A stretch of DNA of 64,000 nucleotides from NCBI GenBank assembly GCA_035578905.1, contig JAQJVL010000084.1, forward strand, positions 479,001 through 543,000. The letters are read 5' to 3'. The notes under the pieces are model-generated. The model did no database searches. It saw nothing but the letters and a program-made list of their open reading frames with translations, and was not told where the DNA came from. Source of the DNA: Stictocephala bisonia. Lineage: Eukaryota > Arthropoda > Insecta > Hemiptera > Membracidae. Positions 1-11,468 of the stretch are shown here, piece after piece. Every line of letters starts with the position of its first letter. Within the stretch, counting starts at the first letter, position 1. The position numbers were made by a program, and so were the translations under genes.

Positions 1-620
1 CAGGGGAGAAAGTTTATTTTTTAAACTAATCAAACTTTTTAACAACACCCAAAGTTTCAAAAATCATGGGAAAGGGTTTAAATTTTCGTTCATTATAAGT
101 TTAAACAATACTTAAAATTTTAAATTTTTTTGAAACTAAATATTTAAAGGTAAGTTAAATCATATAGAAAAAAAAAAAAAAATTTAAAAATAATATTTTT
201 CAACTGTAAATTATAAAAAAGAGGGTGACTTTTTAAAATTAAAAAACCCGGGCCAATTTTTTCAAGCTAAAACCCCCGGAAAAAGGAAAACACTACCCTT
301 CCAAAAAGATATAAATCCCAATAAAAATCAATGAAAGTTTTACAAAAAATTTATTGGGAAAAAGTTGAAAATTCTAAATAAAAATTGGAATTAAATTTAA
401 AATTTTTTTTAACCCTACAATAAAGAACAAAAAAATTATAAAAGGGCCCTTTAAAAAAACCCTTCATTTAATTTAAAAGGAAATGGGTTTGTGTGTTTTT
501 TAAAATTTAAAATAAACCAATTTTTTAATATTAAAAAGCGGCTGACACAAAATTTTAATAGCCCTTTTTTACTCGTTTTTAATATCGATAAAAATAAAAA
601 ACCCAAATCGCCCACTTTTG
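1..620. other. AT-rich low-complexity stretch, doubtful base quality
   Basis: No gene is visible. The stretch is full of homopolymer runs of A, T, C and G. Where it enters the recognisable repeat at about 620 it differs from the sister copy at 30805 mainly by stretched homopolymers and extra G/C runs. That pattern fits an unpolished contig end or poorly corrected long reads rather than biology. The 69-codon antisense ORF at 451-660 is not convincing. Confidence 0.5.
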
Positions 621-621
621 G

Positions 622-1080
622 GGGCGCAGTGCTGTAAACCCAGCTTAAAATTGGGGACAAAGTGTTTGGGGAGATTTAGGGGGGGGAAAAAAGGTTGGGG
701 GGTCGGTCCCCCTTAATAACCCCACATGGCGTCGCCCAATGGTTTTCCTTCCCGGCCGTGGACACTACTTTGAGAAGTCTGGGGTGGGCCCTGTTTGGGG
801 TTGGGAAAACATTGTAAGGATGTTTTGTGGGGGAGATAACTGAGTATCAGGCTTGTCAATTAGCTGAAAATCAGACCAGCACTACGTGGTTCGGATTCCA
901 CGTAAAGCTGTAGGTCCCTTAGTTGCCCTGGCTGTTGGGCTATTAATAAATTGCCCTTTCTGAGGAACAATTGAACTCAGTTAGTAAACAGACTTCATTC
1001 ATCCACACTCATCCTGCACTCATATAATGATTCATATTCGCCTTAAAATACCAACAACGTTGTATCGGCATCTCATATGT
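622..1080 (+). repeat. Dispersed SINE-like repeat, family A
   Basis: This segment matches 30805-31240 along its length. Shared landmarks are GCGCAGTGCTGTAA, GGGGACAAAGTGTTTGGG, CTACGTGGTTCGGATTCCAC, a GGGCTATTAATAAAT block and a tail with repeated ACTCATC-like words. A diverged, interrupted copy lies antisense at 56771-57565, and partial copies at 3535-3790 and 34290-34375. The first 200 bases here carry extra homopolymer bases relative to 30.8 kb. No coding potential. The TGGCGCAGTGC head resembles a tRNA A box, but the GGTTCGGATTCC B-box-like word lies too far away for a simple tRNA head. Confidence 0.75.
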
Positions 1081-2240
1081 AAGAATGTAAGAATGTAATG
1101 TGGGATAGGTCCTGTATTATGTATTGCATCAATAAAAACTAACTAATATTTCCAAGAATAAACTTGAATTACACTATTTCAGTATGAAAGGACTGACATT
1201 ATACTTATGCTAAAGACATTACCGGATACAACAATATTCAACAACAATGGTTGTATTCATAACATATTACATATTGTAGTTAACTTGACAAGTCTCAGCT
1301 GTTTTCTTAATCAATACACATAATGTTAAGTACGTTAAAAAGGTATGTTGACAGAGTTTAAGATTGTGATTATTTGAGTTTTATTATTTTGTATTTGTAC
1401 TACCCATACCACAAAGAATATTCTCAACAATAAAGAAATGTGAGGGAGCGATAAATTTGTGATCGTGATATTTTAAAATGGGAAATTCATAAACTAAGCG
1501 CTTTTTTTATTTTTAACCAAAATGGTAAGTACTAAGCATGGATATATTTCATAAAAGTTCAAACCACTACTTTTTAAAGACATATCAGTTGAAATATTCT
1601 AATTTTTATGGGAGATGAGATTAAAATCTGATAATCTCTTTTGGAGGAAGAAAGAATTATAATATTTTATTACTAGCTGTTTATGGAATAATATTCTCTT
1701 TTCAAACGACTTAAATAATTGTTTATTAATATACTGGTATGAATATTATATGTTACTTCAATGATTTTCCCCTCCCTCAAAACTCAATGTTTTTTAAGTC
1801 TACGTTCATTTACCTATATGTTGCGATAAAAATCAGAGAAAAAATAAAAACAATGCTAAATTTTCTATTATATTGGTGTATTTTTTCTCTCAAGCAAAGA
1901 CTGAGGTGACTCGAAATATCTAGTGATGGGTTTCACACACGAAACATGCAAGATTATCATCTGGCTGTTCTAATGAAAGCTTAAGGCCACGAGTAAACGA
2001 TTATATTGTTGTCTATTAACAATTAATTATTTTATTTATTATTAAATTTATTTATTAAATTATCAGATGTATTTTAATTTTTGGAATGGATTTAAAACTT
2101 AAAAATCAAATATTTGGTTAAAGTTTAACACATCACTTTAAAATAATATTAGTATTATTTAATTACTTTTTATAAAATCTTCCAAATAACGATGTACCAA
2201 AGTTAAGTTTGTTTACCTTAGAATGTTACGAGTCGTCAAT
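1081..2240. other. AT-rich intergenic DNA, nothing recognised
   Basis: About 1.1 kb of AT-rich sequence with stops in all frames, no tandem repeat and no recognisable element. It ends at the CpG-richer block that contains the candidate exon at 2290. Confidence 0.6.
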
Positions 2241-2289
2241 ATCTGTCGTCACTGTGTCGGGAGCGCTAGTGTCACACAAGACGACAACA

Positions 2290-2340
2290 ATGAGAGGGGA
2301 AGACAACCACTCAGTGCGCCGCGACAGGTCTCCGGAGGAG
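2290..2340 (+). CDS. Candidate first coding exon of an unidentified gene
   Basis: An ATG at 2290 follows an AACA context and opens 17 codons (MRGEDNHSVRRDRSPEE) that run in phase 0 into a strong splice donor, GAG|GTGAGC, at 2340/2341. The block of about 2225-2360 is clearly richer in G+C and CpG than its surroundings, as expected for a 5' exon and promoter in an AT-rich insect genome. The encoded peptide is strongly hydrophilic with no signal peptide. I cannot identify the protein from 17 residues and found no convincing second exon downstream. Alternatives are a chance CpG-rich patch, or the 5' end of a gene whose remaining exons lie in or beyond the repeats. Confidence 0.35.
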
Positions 2341-3530
2341 GTGAGCGCATTTCTTGCCGTTTAATAACTTAATTGCTATTAAAAAGAAATTAAATTTTAC
2401 TATGAATAGTATTTTTTATTTGTTCTACTCAAATATACAGTTCAAACTCATCCGTTTATTTTGTAAATAAGTCGCTCGTTTTAAATTAAAATAAAGTCAA
2501 CATCCAACTTATTTTCAAAATGAAACCAATTTAACAAAAACCAAAAGACACCATCATATAATCTACTTTAAAATAATCTATTAACCATTGTTTCGTTCAT
2601 TCTTATAATGGTAAAAAAATAACAAACTTAATATATTCCATAAAACATAAATGTTATTTAATTCGTCTGATATTTTGAACTAACGAGAATTTTATGTACT
2701 ATGGTTTAGATATCAACAATTAAAATTCTATACTTACGCTATGAGCAAACTTGGAATGTTCTTTGTTCAAAGTTTCCCGGTTACTCTTTCTTACACAAAC
2801 ATATTTCAGAAATTTAAAACAACTAATTGTATCGTGATAATGCAAAATTTTAATTCTGTAAAATTGAACGTTAACAGTTGGTGGATAGTTGCAGGAAAAC
2901 CCCTTTGTCCTTAACAGAAACAAAGGGTTAGTAGATTTAATACTAACCCTAACTGTATGGATAGTCAATACAGATAATTTTTTAGGTTATCAGAGATTAA
3001 GCCACTGAAGAATTTATTAGCTGTTTATTTATAAGGGTAACACAAAATGTGGTGAAGTGTGACAAGGTCTTCCCCAACTTTATTTTTATAGTATAATATA
3101 GTAAATCTTAAGTTATATACTTAATTTAAAGATATATTTTCAGTAGATACAATATTTTAAAAGTTCGAAACGTGTTCTGCAATAAAGTTGACCCATCAAT
3201 TTTAAGGAGGCTGTCTAAACCTTGAAATTGAGCAAAAAACGCCAATACTTCTTTCCATTTATTTATAAATTTAATAAAGTGCGCTCTAAAAAGTAAGGAA
3301 AGTTGCATAAATTTAACATTTTTTACATATTTTGTGTTTTGTGACGTTCATTTTTATGGTATTCCTACCAACATGCTGACTAAGAAAGCAATTTGATCAA
3401 TTTTATGAAATTATTAGAATGAGCCGGTAAGTAAATGGCGTATCTAAATTGTAATACTGTAACCAAGTAATTCTGTGCTGAAGTGTTGTAGATTTTATTG
3501 TGATAGTATCTATTCTCAGTGTTCCTTACC
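2341..3530. other. AT-rich DNA, nothing recognised
   Basis: Either an intron of the putative gene starting at 2290 or intergenic DNA. Two short antisense ORFs (2720-2968 and 3126-3308) have no recognisable domain and a composition like the surrounding noncoding DNA. No repeat seen. Confidence 0.5.
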
Positions 3531-3534
3531 GAAA

Positions 3535-3790
3535 CGCATCGCCCGCTCAGTGATCACCATTAATATGGATATTACCGGCTGGAGCAGTCACGTTGTCTAG
3601 GTTGGGTGATGGCCAAGGTTAGGATGTTGTTCAGGGGAGACAACTGATTATCAGGTTTTACAGTTAGCCAAAATCAGACAAATACTACGTGGTTCGGATT
3701 CCATGATAAGCTGTAACTTCCTTAGTTCCCCTGGATGTGAGGCTGTTATTGAATGGTCTTTTATAATGACCTCTCAGTGTAATACCAAAG
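3535..3790 (+). repeat. Diverged family A repeat copy
   Basis: Contains the landmarks ACTACGTGGTTCGGATTCCA, GGTTAGGATGTTGTTCAGGG-like and CTTAGTTCCCCTGG in the same order as the copies at 622 and 30805, with more substitutions and no clear 3' tail. An older or truncated member of the family. Confidence 0.6.
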
Positions 3791-3799
3791 GCTATAATG

Positions 3800-5180
3800 A
3801 TTTATTGCACTCATTCCCTATTATTGCACTCAGTGAATTCACGAAACCTGGTTTATATTTTATTACTGTTTATCAGTTTATACTCGTCTACGATTGACGT
3901 TTCAAAGTATAAAATAAAATAAATAATCTCATTACGTGTTTTTTCACATTAAGCTAGTAGCTCTCTAACGTTGATATAGTAAAACTGAGCACTTCCATTT
4001 TTAATACTTCACATTAACTCTTAAATTTCAACACAACTAGTGTTAATGAGTTATCAAAACAAGCTATAAAACTCAAATAGTCATTATATTGCTTGAAATG
4101 TTGACATAAAACCAACATGTGACATAAAACCAATAGTTTTCTGGGATATATTACTTGTTGACATTGCTATGAATCATTTTCACAACCAAAGCTGCCCCTA
4201 ACTTATATAATATATATAAGCAATGCACTTAATTATAAAAATAATCCAAAAGTGAAAGTGGAGTGGATACCGGCGAAACCGTGGAATTTATAAGATGTTT
4301 ACGGACACCTGATTCCAGGAAGAACATGATTCTACGAAGTTTGAATCGATTCCTAGTCGAAAGAATGGGAACATAAATACTGGGAACAACTTTGGGTTAT
4401 TTGGCTTGTCACATAGATAAAATTTTTTTCTAAATTGAAATTTTTTTAATACTTCTGGAACAATAAGTTTATATTGCTGACAACGCTGTTTTTTTATTAC
4501 ATGGATTTATATTTATTTGTGCTGTATTAAATATCATGTATATAGTAAATGTACCTTACAAAAAAATCATTTAAATATTTTTATTCATGTAATAAAAGTT
4601 CATATTAGGAAAGTTCTGGGCTGTTTAGGTCATCGAATAAGTATTTATTATACTTGTGTAAATATAAATATTATTTATGTAATAAATCTATTACAAATAT
4701 TTATAGTTCTAATAATTATATTTATGGAAAAATAAGTTAAATTATTTATTGTTAAGGTAAAATCATAATTCCCTCAATGATTTAACGAGATTAAAATATT
4801 ATGTAAATTCTTCAGTAAGAAAAGTCAAAAGACTGGTACAACTTTAGAGATTTGAAAAGTTTCGAAAGGTTTTCCGTGAAGTTTATCATGTATTATTGGA
4901 GAAAATGGTGACCCATTCTCTCTGTACTAGGTAAGTAACTAATAAAAGATGCATGACTTTACATATAAAGAGAATACAATTACTGTAACATAATGCAAAC
5001 TTTTATTTAGGATTGTTAATACAATATTCTAATTTATCACTTCACATAGTTAAATATCAATAATAGGTAATGTTAGAAAAAAGTGTGCCATCAAATGTGT
5101 CACGTTGTTTACTGTTAAAAATTTAGTACCATATTAATTGTATTATTAGTAACCAAACATAATACTAGTAACCAAACACG
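3800..5180. other. AT-rich DNA, nothing firmly recognised
   Basis: Mostly A+T. A 43-codon open stretch at 4245-4376 stands out slightly in composition but has no clear splice sites or recognisable domain. The G-rich minisatellite starts abruptly at about 5183. Confidence 0.5.
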
Positions 5181-5182
5181 TA

Positions 5183-7056
5183 CGAGTGGGTCAATGCCAC
5201 TGTACGTGTATGGGTGGGTGGGTGGGTCAATGCCATTGTACGTTTATGAGGGGGTGGGTCAATGTCATTGTACGTGTATGGGTTGGTGGGTCAATGCCAC
5301 TGTACGTGTATGGGTGGGTGGGTCAATACCATTGTACGTGTATGGGTGGGTGGGTCAATGCCACTGTACGTGTATGGACAGGCGGATGGGTCAATGCCAT
5401 TGTACGTGTATGGGTGGGTGGGTCAATGCCACTGTACGTGTATGGGTGGGTCAATACAACTGTACGTGTATGGTTGGGTGGGTCAATACCATTGTACGTG
5501 TATGGGTGGGTGGGTCAATGCCACTGTACGTGTATGGGTGGGTGGGTGGGTCAATGCCACTGTACGTGTATGGGTGGGTCAATACCATTGTACGTGTATG
5601 GTTGGGTGGGTGGGTCAATGCCACCGTACGTGTATGGGTAGGTGTTTGGGTCAATGCCACTGTATGTGTATGGGCGGGTGGGTGGGTCAATGCCAATGTA
5701 CGTGTATGGGTGGGTGGGAGGGTCAATGCCACAGTACGTGTCTGGGTAGGTGGGTGGGTCAATGCCACGTGCGTGTATGGGCGAATGGGTGGGTCAATGC
5801 CACTATACGTGTATGGGCGGGTGGGTGGGTCAATACCACTCTACGTGTATGGGTGGGTGGGTGGGTCAATGCCACTGCACGTGTATGGGTGGGCGGGTGG
5901 GTCAAAGCCTCTGTACGTGTATGGGTAGGTGGGTGGGTCAATGCCACTGTACGTGTATGGGCGGGCGTGCGGGTCAATGCCAATGTACGTGTATGGGTGG
6001 GTGGGTGGGTCAATGCCACAGTACGTGTATGGGTGGGTGGGTGGGTCAATTCCACTGTACGTGTATGGGTGGGTCAATACCACTGTACGTGTATGGTTGG
6101 GTGGGTGGGTCAATGCCACCGTACGTGTATGGGCGGGTGGGTGGGTCAATACCACTCTACGTGTATGGGTGGGTGGGTGGGTCAATGCCACTGCACGTGT
6201 ATGGGCGAATGGGAGGGTCAATGCCACTATAAGTGTATGGGCGGGTGGGTGGGTCAATGCCACGTGCGTGTATGGGCGAATGGGTGGGTCAATGCCACTA
6301 TACGTGTATGGGCGGGTGGGTGGGTCAATACCACTCTACGTGTATGGGTGGGTGGGTGGGTCAATGCCACTGCACGTGTATGGGTGGGCGGGTGGGTCAA
6401 AGCCTCTTTACGTGTATGGGTAGGTGGGTGGGTCAATGCCACAGTACGTGTATGGGTGGGTGGGTGGGTCAATGCCACTGTACGTGTATGGGCGGATGGG
6501 TGGGTTAATACCACTATACGTGTATGGGCGGGCGGATGGCTCAATGCCACTGTACGTGTATGGGCAGCCGGGTGGGTGGATCTATGCCACTGTACGTGAA
6601 TGGGCAGGCGGATGGCTCAATGTCACTGTAGGTGTATGGGCAGGCGGATGACACAATGCCACTGTACGTGTATGGTCAGGCGGATGGCACAATGCCACTG
6701 TACGTGTATGGGCAGGCGGATGGCTCAATGCCACTGTACGTGTATGGGCAGGCGGGTGGTTGGATCTATGCCACTGTACGTGAATGGGCAGGCGGATGGC
6801 TCAATGCCACTGTACGTGTATGGGCGGGTGGGTGGGTCTGCAATTGTACGTGTATGGGCAGGCGGATGGGTCAATGCCACTGTACGTGTATAGGTTGACT
6901 AGGGGGTCAGTATCACTGTACGTGCATGGGTGGGTGGGTGGGTAAATGTCATTGTACGTGTATGAGTAAGCGGGTGGGTCAATGCCACTGTACGTGTATG
7001 GGCGGGCGGGTGGGTCAATGCCACTCTACGTGTATGAGCGGGTGGATGGGTCAATA
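5183..7056 (+). repeat. G-rich minisatellite, GGGT-run / TACGTGTA unit, array 1
   Basis: Tandem units consist of a constant 20-base block (CAATGCCACTGTACGTGTAT) and a variable run of two to four GGGT tetramers, giving unit lengths of about 28, 32 and 36 bp. From about 6500 the tetramer run is often replaced by a GGGCAGGCGGATGGCT-type variant. Many units carry four consecutive GGG tracts separated by T, for example 5212-5227, which is a classical parallel G-quadruplex motif. Open frames on both strands are shadows: frame changes with each 4-bp step, and the peptides are plain repeats of the unit. Confidence 0.95.
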
Positions 7057-7440
7057 CCAAAGTGAGGAGTCAACCAGATGGTATTTGTTCGAGAGGTCAC
7101 CGCAATGATGTAAAAAAAAAAAACAACAAATGAAGTAAAAAAAGGAAACATAATTTTTTTGCTGCTGTAATATTGTGTGAAATTGTAACATCATTAAAAA
7201 AATTTTTGTATATAAAATATGTTCAATTCTATATATTAATTTGTTGAAGTATTGTACAGCATATGTACGTAGGTGACCTATATTTTACTACATACGTATA
7301 CAACCCATATATTACTAGATACTAATGTAACCTGTGTTTTACCTCATTCGTATGTGACCTATAATTTCTCAAAATAATGAATTTATGAAACATTTTCTAT
7401 GGAAATGGCAACTTTGTGATACTTATAAAACAAAACAAGT
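7057..7440 (+). repeat. Flank of array 1, copy 1 of a segmental duplication
   Basis: Nonrepetitive AT-rich sequence nearly identical to 8381-8765, including a GTTCGAGAGG word, an A-run, AACAAATGAAGTAAAAAAAG and a series of ACATACGTAT-like words. Array plus flank has therefore been duplicated in tandem. No coding potential. Confidence 0.9.
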
Positions 7441-8380
7441 AGTCAATGCCTCCGTACGTGTGTGGGTGGGTGGGTGGGTGAATGCCACTGTACGTGTATG
7501 GGTGGGTGGGTTAATGCCTCTGTACGTGTATGGGTAGGTGGGTGGGTCAATGCCACTGTACGTGTATGGGTGGGTGGGTGGGTCAATGCCACTGTACGTG
7601 TATGGGCGGGCGTGTGGGTCAAAGCCAATGTACGTGTATGGGTCGGTGGGTGGGTAAATGCCTCAGTACATGTATGGTTGGGTGGGTGGGTCAATGCCAC
7701 TGTGCGTGTATGGGCGAATGGGAGGGTCAATGCCACTATAAGAGTATGGGCGGGTGGGTGGGTCAATACCACTGTACGTGTATGGGTGGGTGGGTGGGTC
7801 AATGCCACTGTACGTGTATGGGTGGGCGGGCGGGTCAATGCCTCTGTACGTGTATGGGTGGGTGGGTGGGTCAATGCCACTATTACGTGTATGGTGGGGG
7901 GTGGGTCTATGCCACTGTACGTGAAATGGGCAGGCGGATGGCTCAATGCCACTGTAGGTGTATGGGCAGGCGGATGGCTCATTGCCACTGTACGTGTATG
8001 GGCAGGCGGATGGCTCAAAGCCACTGTACGTGTATGGGCGGGTGGGTGGGTCTATGCCACTGTACGTGGATGGGCAGGCGGATGGCTCAATGTCACTGTA
8101 GGTGTATGGGCAGACGGATGGCTCAATGCCACTGTACGTGTATTGGCAGACGGATGGCTCAATGCCACTGTACGTGTATTGGCAGGCGGATGGCTCAATG
8201 CCACTGTACGTGTATGGGCGGGTGTGTGGGTCTGCCATTGTACGTGTATGGGCAGGCGGTGGTGTCAATGCCACTGTACGTGTATAGGTTGACTAAGGGG
8301 GTCAGTATCACTGTACGGGCATGGGTGGGTGGGTGGGTGGGTCAATGCCACTGTACGTGTATGAGCGGGTGGATGGGTCA
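7441..8380 (+). repeat. G-rich minisatellite, array 2
   Basis: Same unit as array 1, beginning directly after the first flank copy. It ends with the same irregular terminal units as array 1 (TAGGTTGACTA, then GGGGTCAGTATCACTGTACG), which shows that array 2 was copied together with its 3' flank. It is about half as long as array 1, so copy number has changed since duplication. Confidence 0.95.
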
Positions 8381-8765
8381 ATACCAAAGTGAGGAGTCAA
8401 CTAGAGGGTATTTGTTCGAGAGGAGGTCACCGCAATGATGTAAAAAAAACAACAAATGAAGTAAAAAAAGGAAACATAATTTTTTGCTGCTGTAATATTG
8501 TGTGAAATTGTAACGTCATTAAATAAAATGTTGTTTATAAAATATATTCAATTCTATATATTAATTTGTCGAAGTATTGTACAGCATATGTACGTAGGCG
8601 ACCTATATTTTACTACATACGTATACAACCCATATATTACTAAATACTAATGTAACCTGTGTTTTACCTCATCCGTATGTGACCTATAATTTCTGGAAAA
8701 TAATGAATTTATGAAAAATTTTCTATGGAAATGGCAACTTTGTGATACTTATAAAACAAAAAACG
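8381..8765 (+). repeat. Flank of array 2, copy 2 of the duplication
   Basis: Pairs with 7057-7440 with only scattered substitutions and small indels. It differs at the right end, where copy 1 meets array 2 and copy 2 continues into unique DNA (ACGTAGCTGGAAG). Confidence 0.9.
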
Positions 8766-9320
8766 TAGCTGGAAGAAAAAGCACTTATTTTCTACGAAAT
8801 ACTCACTTTATTTTACTATTACAACTAATTGTTATGAGTTTGTCACTGTAAATGTGTTTCTTTTGACATTTTCATAGATGTTTGCTTTTATTTTCACTAT
8901 CGTTCATCTGATTAAATATTTTATAATTACATTTAATTTTCAAGACAATAGGCATACTAATTAGTACTGTTCTTAACTTCAATCGTTTTCTTACAGACGT
9001 ATTTAATTTCTACAAAAGTTCTAAAATCGTCACAGAAACGTTTGGTGCCTTAATTTAAAAGTGAGTGAAGTTTCAAAATGATCGATGGAGAAATCAGCAA
9101 GGAATAAAAAATCAAATTATATAACATATAATCTTATAAATCATGCAACAACAAATACATTCGTGATCATATGTGCGAACCAAGCGAAACAACATGTTAA
9201 GAATTAACATTGAGTCCAAATGATAATGAAATGTCTAATACAAACACCACTTTTGTGAGTTCAGCCATTTTATGTAAACACAAGAACACTGTCCCCCAAA
9301 GTCGGTTTTCTTGTTCTACG
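8766..9320. other. AT-rich DNA, nothing recognised
   Basis: No ORF, repeat or structural signal that I can support. Confidence 0.6.
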
Positions 9321-9324
9321 ACAT

Positions 9325-9490
9325 TAGTTCTTGTTCGGTTTTAACAGGTAGCGCCAGTGGTGTTGCTCTATCTGTCTCTCTCCAGCACACGCTGAGATGA
9401 TTATTAGCTGAGATAATGTACGCCAAACAGTCGTCCGAGCAATTATTTGAGACGGTTCGTCGTTAGATAGCAGCACTATATAAAGTAAGT
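9325..9490 (+). repeat. Dispersed repeat, family C
   Basis: Matches 29805-30000: a TTAGTTCTTGTTCG-like start, AGGTAGCGCCAGTGG, CTCTCTCCAGCACACGCTGA, ACGCCAAACAGTCGTC and a terminal AGATAGCAGCAC. Two diverged copies in the same orientation. Noncoding; the class is unknown. Confidence 0.65.
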
Positions 9491-9569
9491 AGATTGCACC
9501 TGCTTACTTGGTTTGTATTATTTTATACATAGGGCTGGGCGTGCAAGCGAGCCTTGTTTTGATTAATTA

Positions 9570-9640
9570 GAATTAATATTTTCGGTGACAACCGTGTCAA
9601 GGTAGCACTACATTAATACAAGATAACCAAACGTACAGTA
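9570..9640 (+). repeat. Family D repeat, truncated copy
   Basis: Starts TTTTCGGTGACAACCGTG and runs to ACAAGATAACC, matching the beginning of the longer copy at 9781. It breaks off where minisatellite units begin at about 9641. Confidence 0.6.
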
Positions 9641-9780
9641 ATACACATACAACCCTACCACCCACCCATACACATTTAGTGGCATCAACCCACCCATCCG
9701 TATACGTACAGTTGTATTGACCCACCCACCCACCTATACACGTTCAGTGGTAACTGGCCCACCCAAACACATACTGTGGT
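9641..9780 (-). repeat. G-rich minisatellite units, antisense, inside family D
   Basis: About four diverged units in reverse orientation (CCCACCCACCCACC with CGTACAG / CGTTCAGTGGT). They sit between two family D fragments, so units were inserted into, or grew within, a dispersed element. Confidence 0.8.
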
Positions 9781-9945
9781 ATTTTCTGGTGACAACCGCG
9801 TTAAGGTGGTATTACAGTATTTACAAGATAACCCGACGTTTCACCCATGCTGTGATGTGGCATCCTCAGTGGTATCTCTGAGACTGGGATCGACGAATGA
9901 CGTTCCAGCTTTTATATTCTAGTTATGACACCAGCCGCTTAAGCC
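9781..9945 (+). repeat. Family D repeat, longer copy
   Basis: Matches the reverse complement of 54960-55145: GGTGACAACCGCGTTAAGG, CAAGATAACCCGACGTTTCA, GATGTGGCATCCTCAGTGG, ATCTCTGAGAC, and later ATGACACCAGCCGCTTAAG. On the opposite strand it reads CTGAGGATGCC ... GTGAAACGTCGG, a motif I associate with Penelope-like element termini. That assignment is an inference. Confidence 0.6.
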
Positions 9946-10039
9946 TAAGTCCTTCAATAAAAATATTATTACCCCCATCAACCATGTTCTACAGTTGGCA
10001 TCCTGGTTTGACCGGGATTGCAGTGACTAAGGACGTCTA

Positions 10040-10225
10040 TCCTGGTTCATATTCCACACACCCACATATACACGACAGTGGTATTGACCCACCCACCCAT
10101 ACACGTAAAATGGTAGTGACCCACCCATACCTACACATATAGTGGTACCGACCACTGACCCACTCACTCAGTACTATGCACGTGCAGTGGTAGAAGCCCA
10201 CCCATATACATACAGTGGTAAAGTG
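10040..10225 (-). repeat. G-rich minisatellite units, antisense
   Basis: About five units of CCCACCCATACACGT and TAGTGG/CAGTGGT type, more diverged than arrays 1 and 2 and without long GGG runs. The short ORFs crossing this stretch are repeat shadows. Confidence 0.8.
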
Positions 10226-10229
10226 TGCA

Positions 10230-11465
10230 TATACAGCATGCATTGCTTTGGACTCTCAGTTTGTTTCTTCAGTCAATGGTTAATGTCCTGTGATAAGACA
10301 GTTTTAATTAATAATCTGCAGTTTTATAATAGTACTATATTTCCTAACCAGATGTTGTGTGTAAACACTTTTGTATTTTGTCATTATTCTGCATTTTCAT
10401 CCCAATTTTTAACATCATGTTTATTTGTTACTTTTTGTGATACTTTGTTTACATGTACATTGACCTCCTCTTTATTGGATAAAATACTAATAAGGAGATT
10501 GAGAGGGAAAAGATAAAAATAGATATAAAAATTATGATGGAGTTTCCTTTCTTGATTTCCTTTTCTTTTCTGCTACTTTTCATTGTAATTCATCGCTTTC
10601 ATTCCTATTTGCATGTTTATTTGATTTGTTAATTTACTATGGCAGTGGTCATAGGTTAAATTTATAAGAAAATTACAAGATACTTATATTAAAAAAGAAA
10701 TGAAATGCCAGAGCAGGAAAGTGCTTTTCCCAGATGCTTTAAGTTAATGGTGAAAAAATGTTATACACCAGCTTTTGATTGAATAAATATTTAACGTAAA
10801 GATTTAAAATTGTAATAAGATCTTGTTTACAATTCCTTTAGATATTGGAATTGTTTAAATAATCAAACTCAACTAAAAACTTAAGACTAAATAGAACACA
10901 ACAGGTAGTTTATTTAAAATATGACATTTATTATTCGTAATTGGTGTAATATCAGTGCAAAAGTAAATATTAGTATGATACTATACATTAAAGTCTAAGT
11001 TAAATATATTTTGTATTGAAATATATAAATTTTAAATGTAATCTTTATTTTTTTTAGATTAATATCATTGTAATGTCAATTATTATGTCAATTATTGTGG
11101 TTGATTATTTTTTTATATCACGACTAATTTAGACTTGGTTTGAAAGTCATACATAATATAATTAATTTGATTATATATCGTATTTATTTCTTATATATTT
11201 TTCAATGTAGTTTTACAGATATAACGATTAAATACATCAATAATTAATAACTATTATTGTATTAAATAACAATATTTCAAGGTAATTAATATACTGTTGT
11301 TGAAAAAACTCTTTAATTATTTAATTAAAAACTACATAAAATATTAATAATATCTGACTTATATAATCTATTATATGATTTCAAAAGCACCATACAATTA
11401 CTATTGTATTTCTGCACATTGGAAAATAGCAAATAGTTGGGTTGTAGGGGAGGAGATGTTTTGCT
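10230..11465. other. AT-rich DNA, nothing recognised
   Basis: Very AT-rich, no convincing ORF and no repeat. It ends at the sharp start of the 113-bp satellite. Confidence 0.6.
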
Positions 11466-11468
11466 TCA

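Noticed and set aside
4245..4376. 43-codon open stretch with somewhat protein-like composition
   Set aside because: No start codon at its beginning, no convincing acceptor, no recognisable domain; length is within chance.
5186..6599. Long ORFs (up to 445 codons) of repeated VNATVRVWVGG type
   Set aside because: They follow the minisatellite unit, switch frame with each 4-bp change, exist on both strands and have no non-repeat part.
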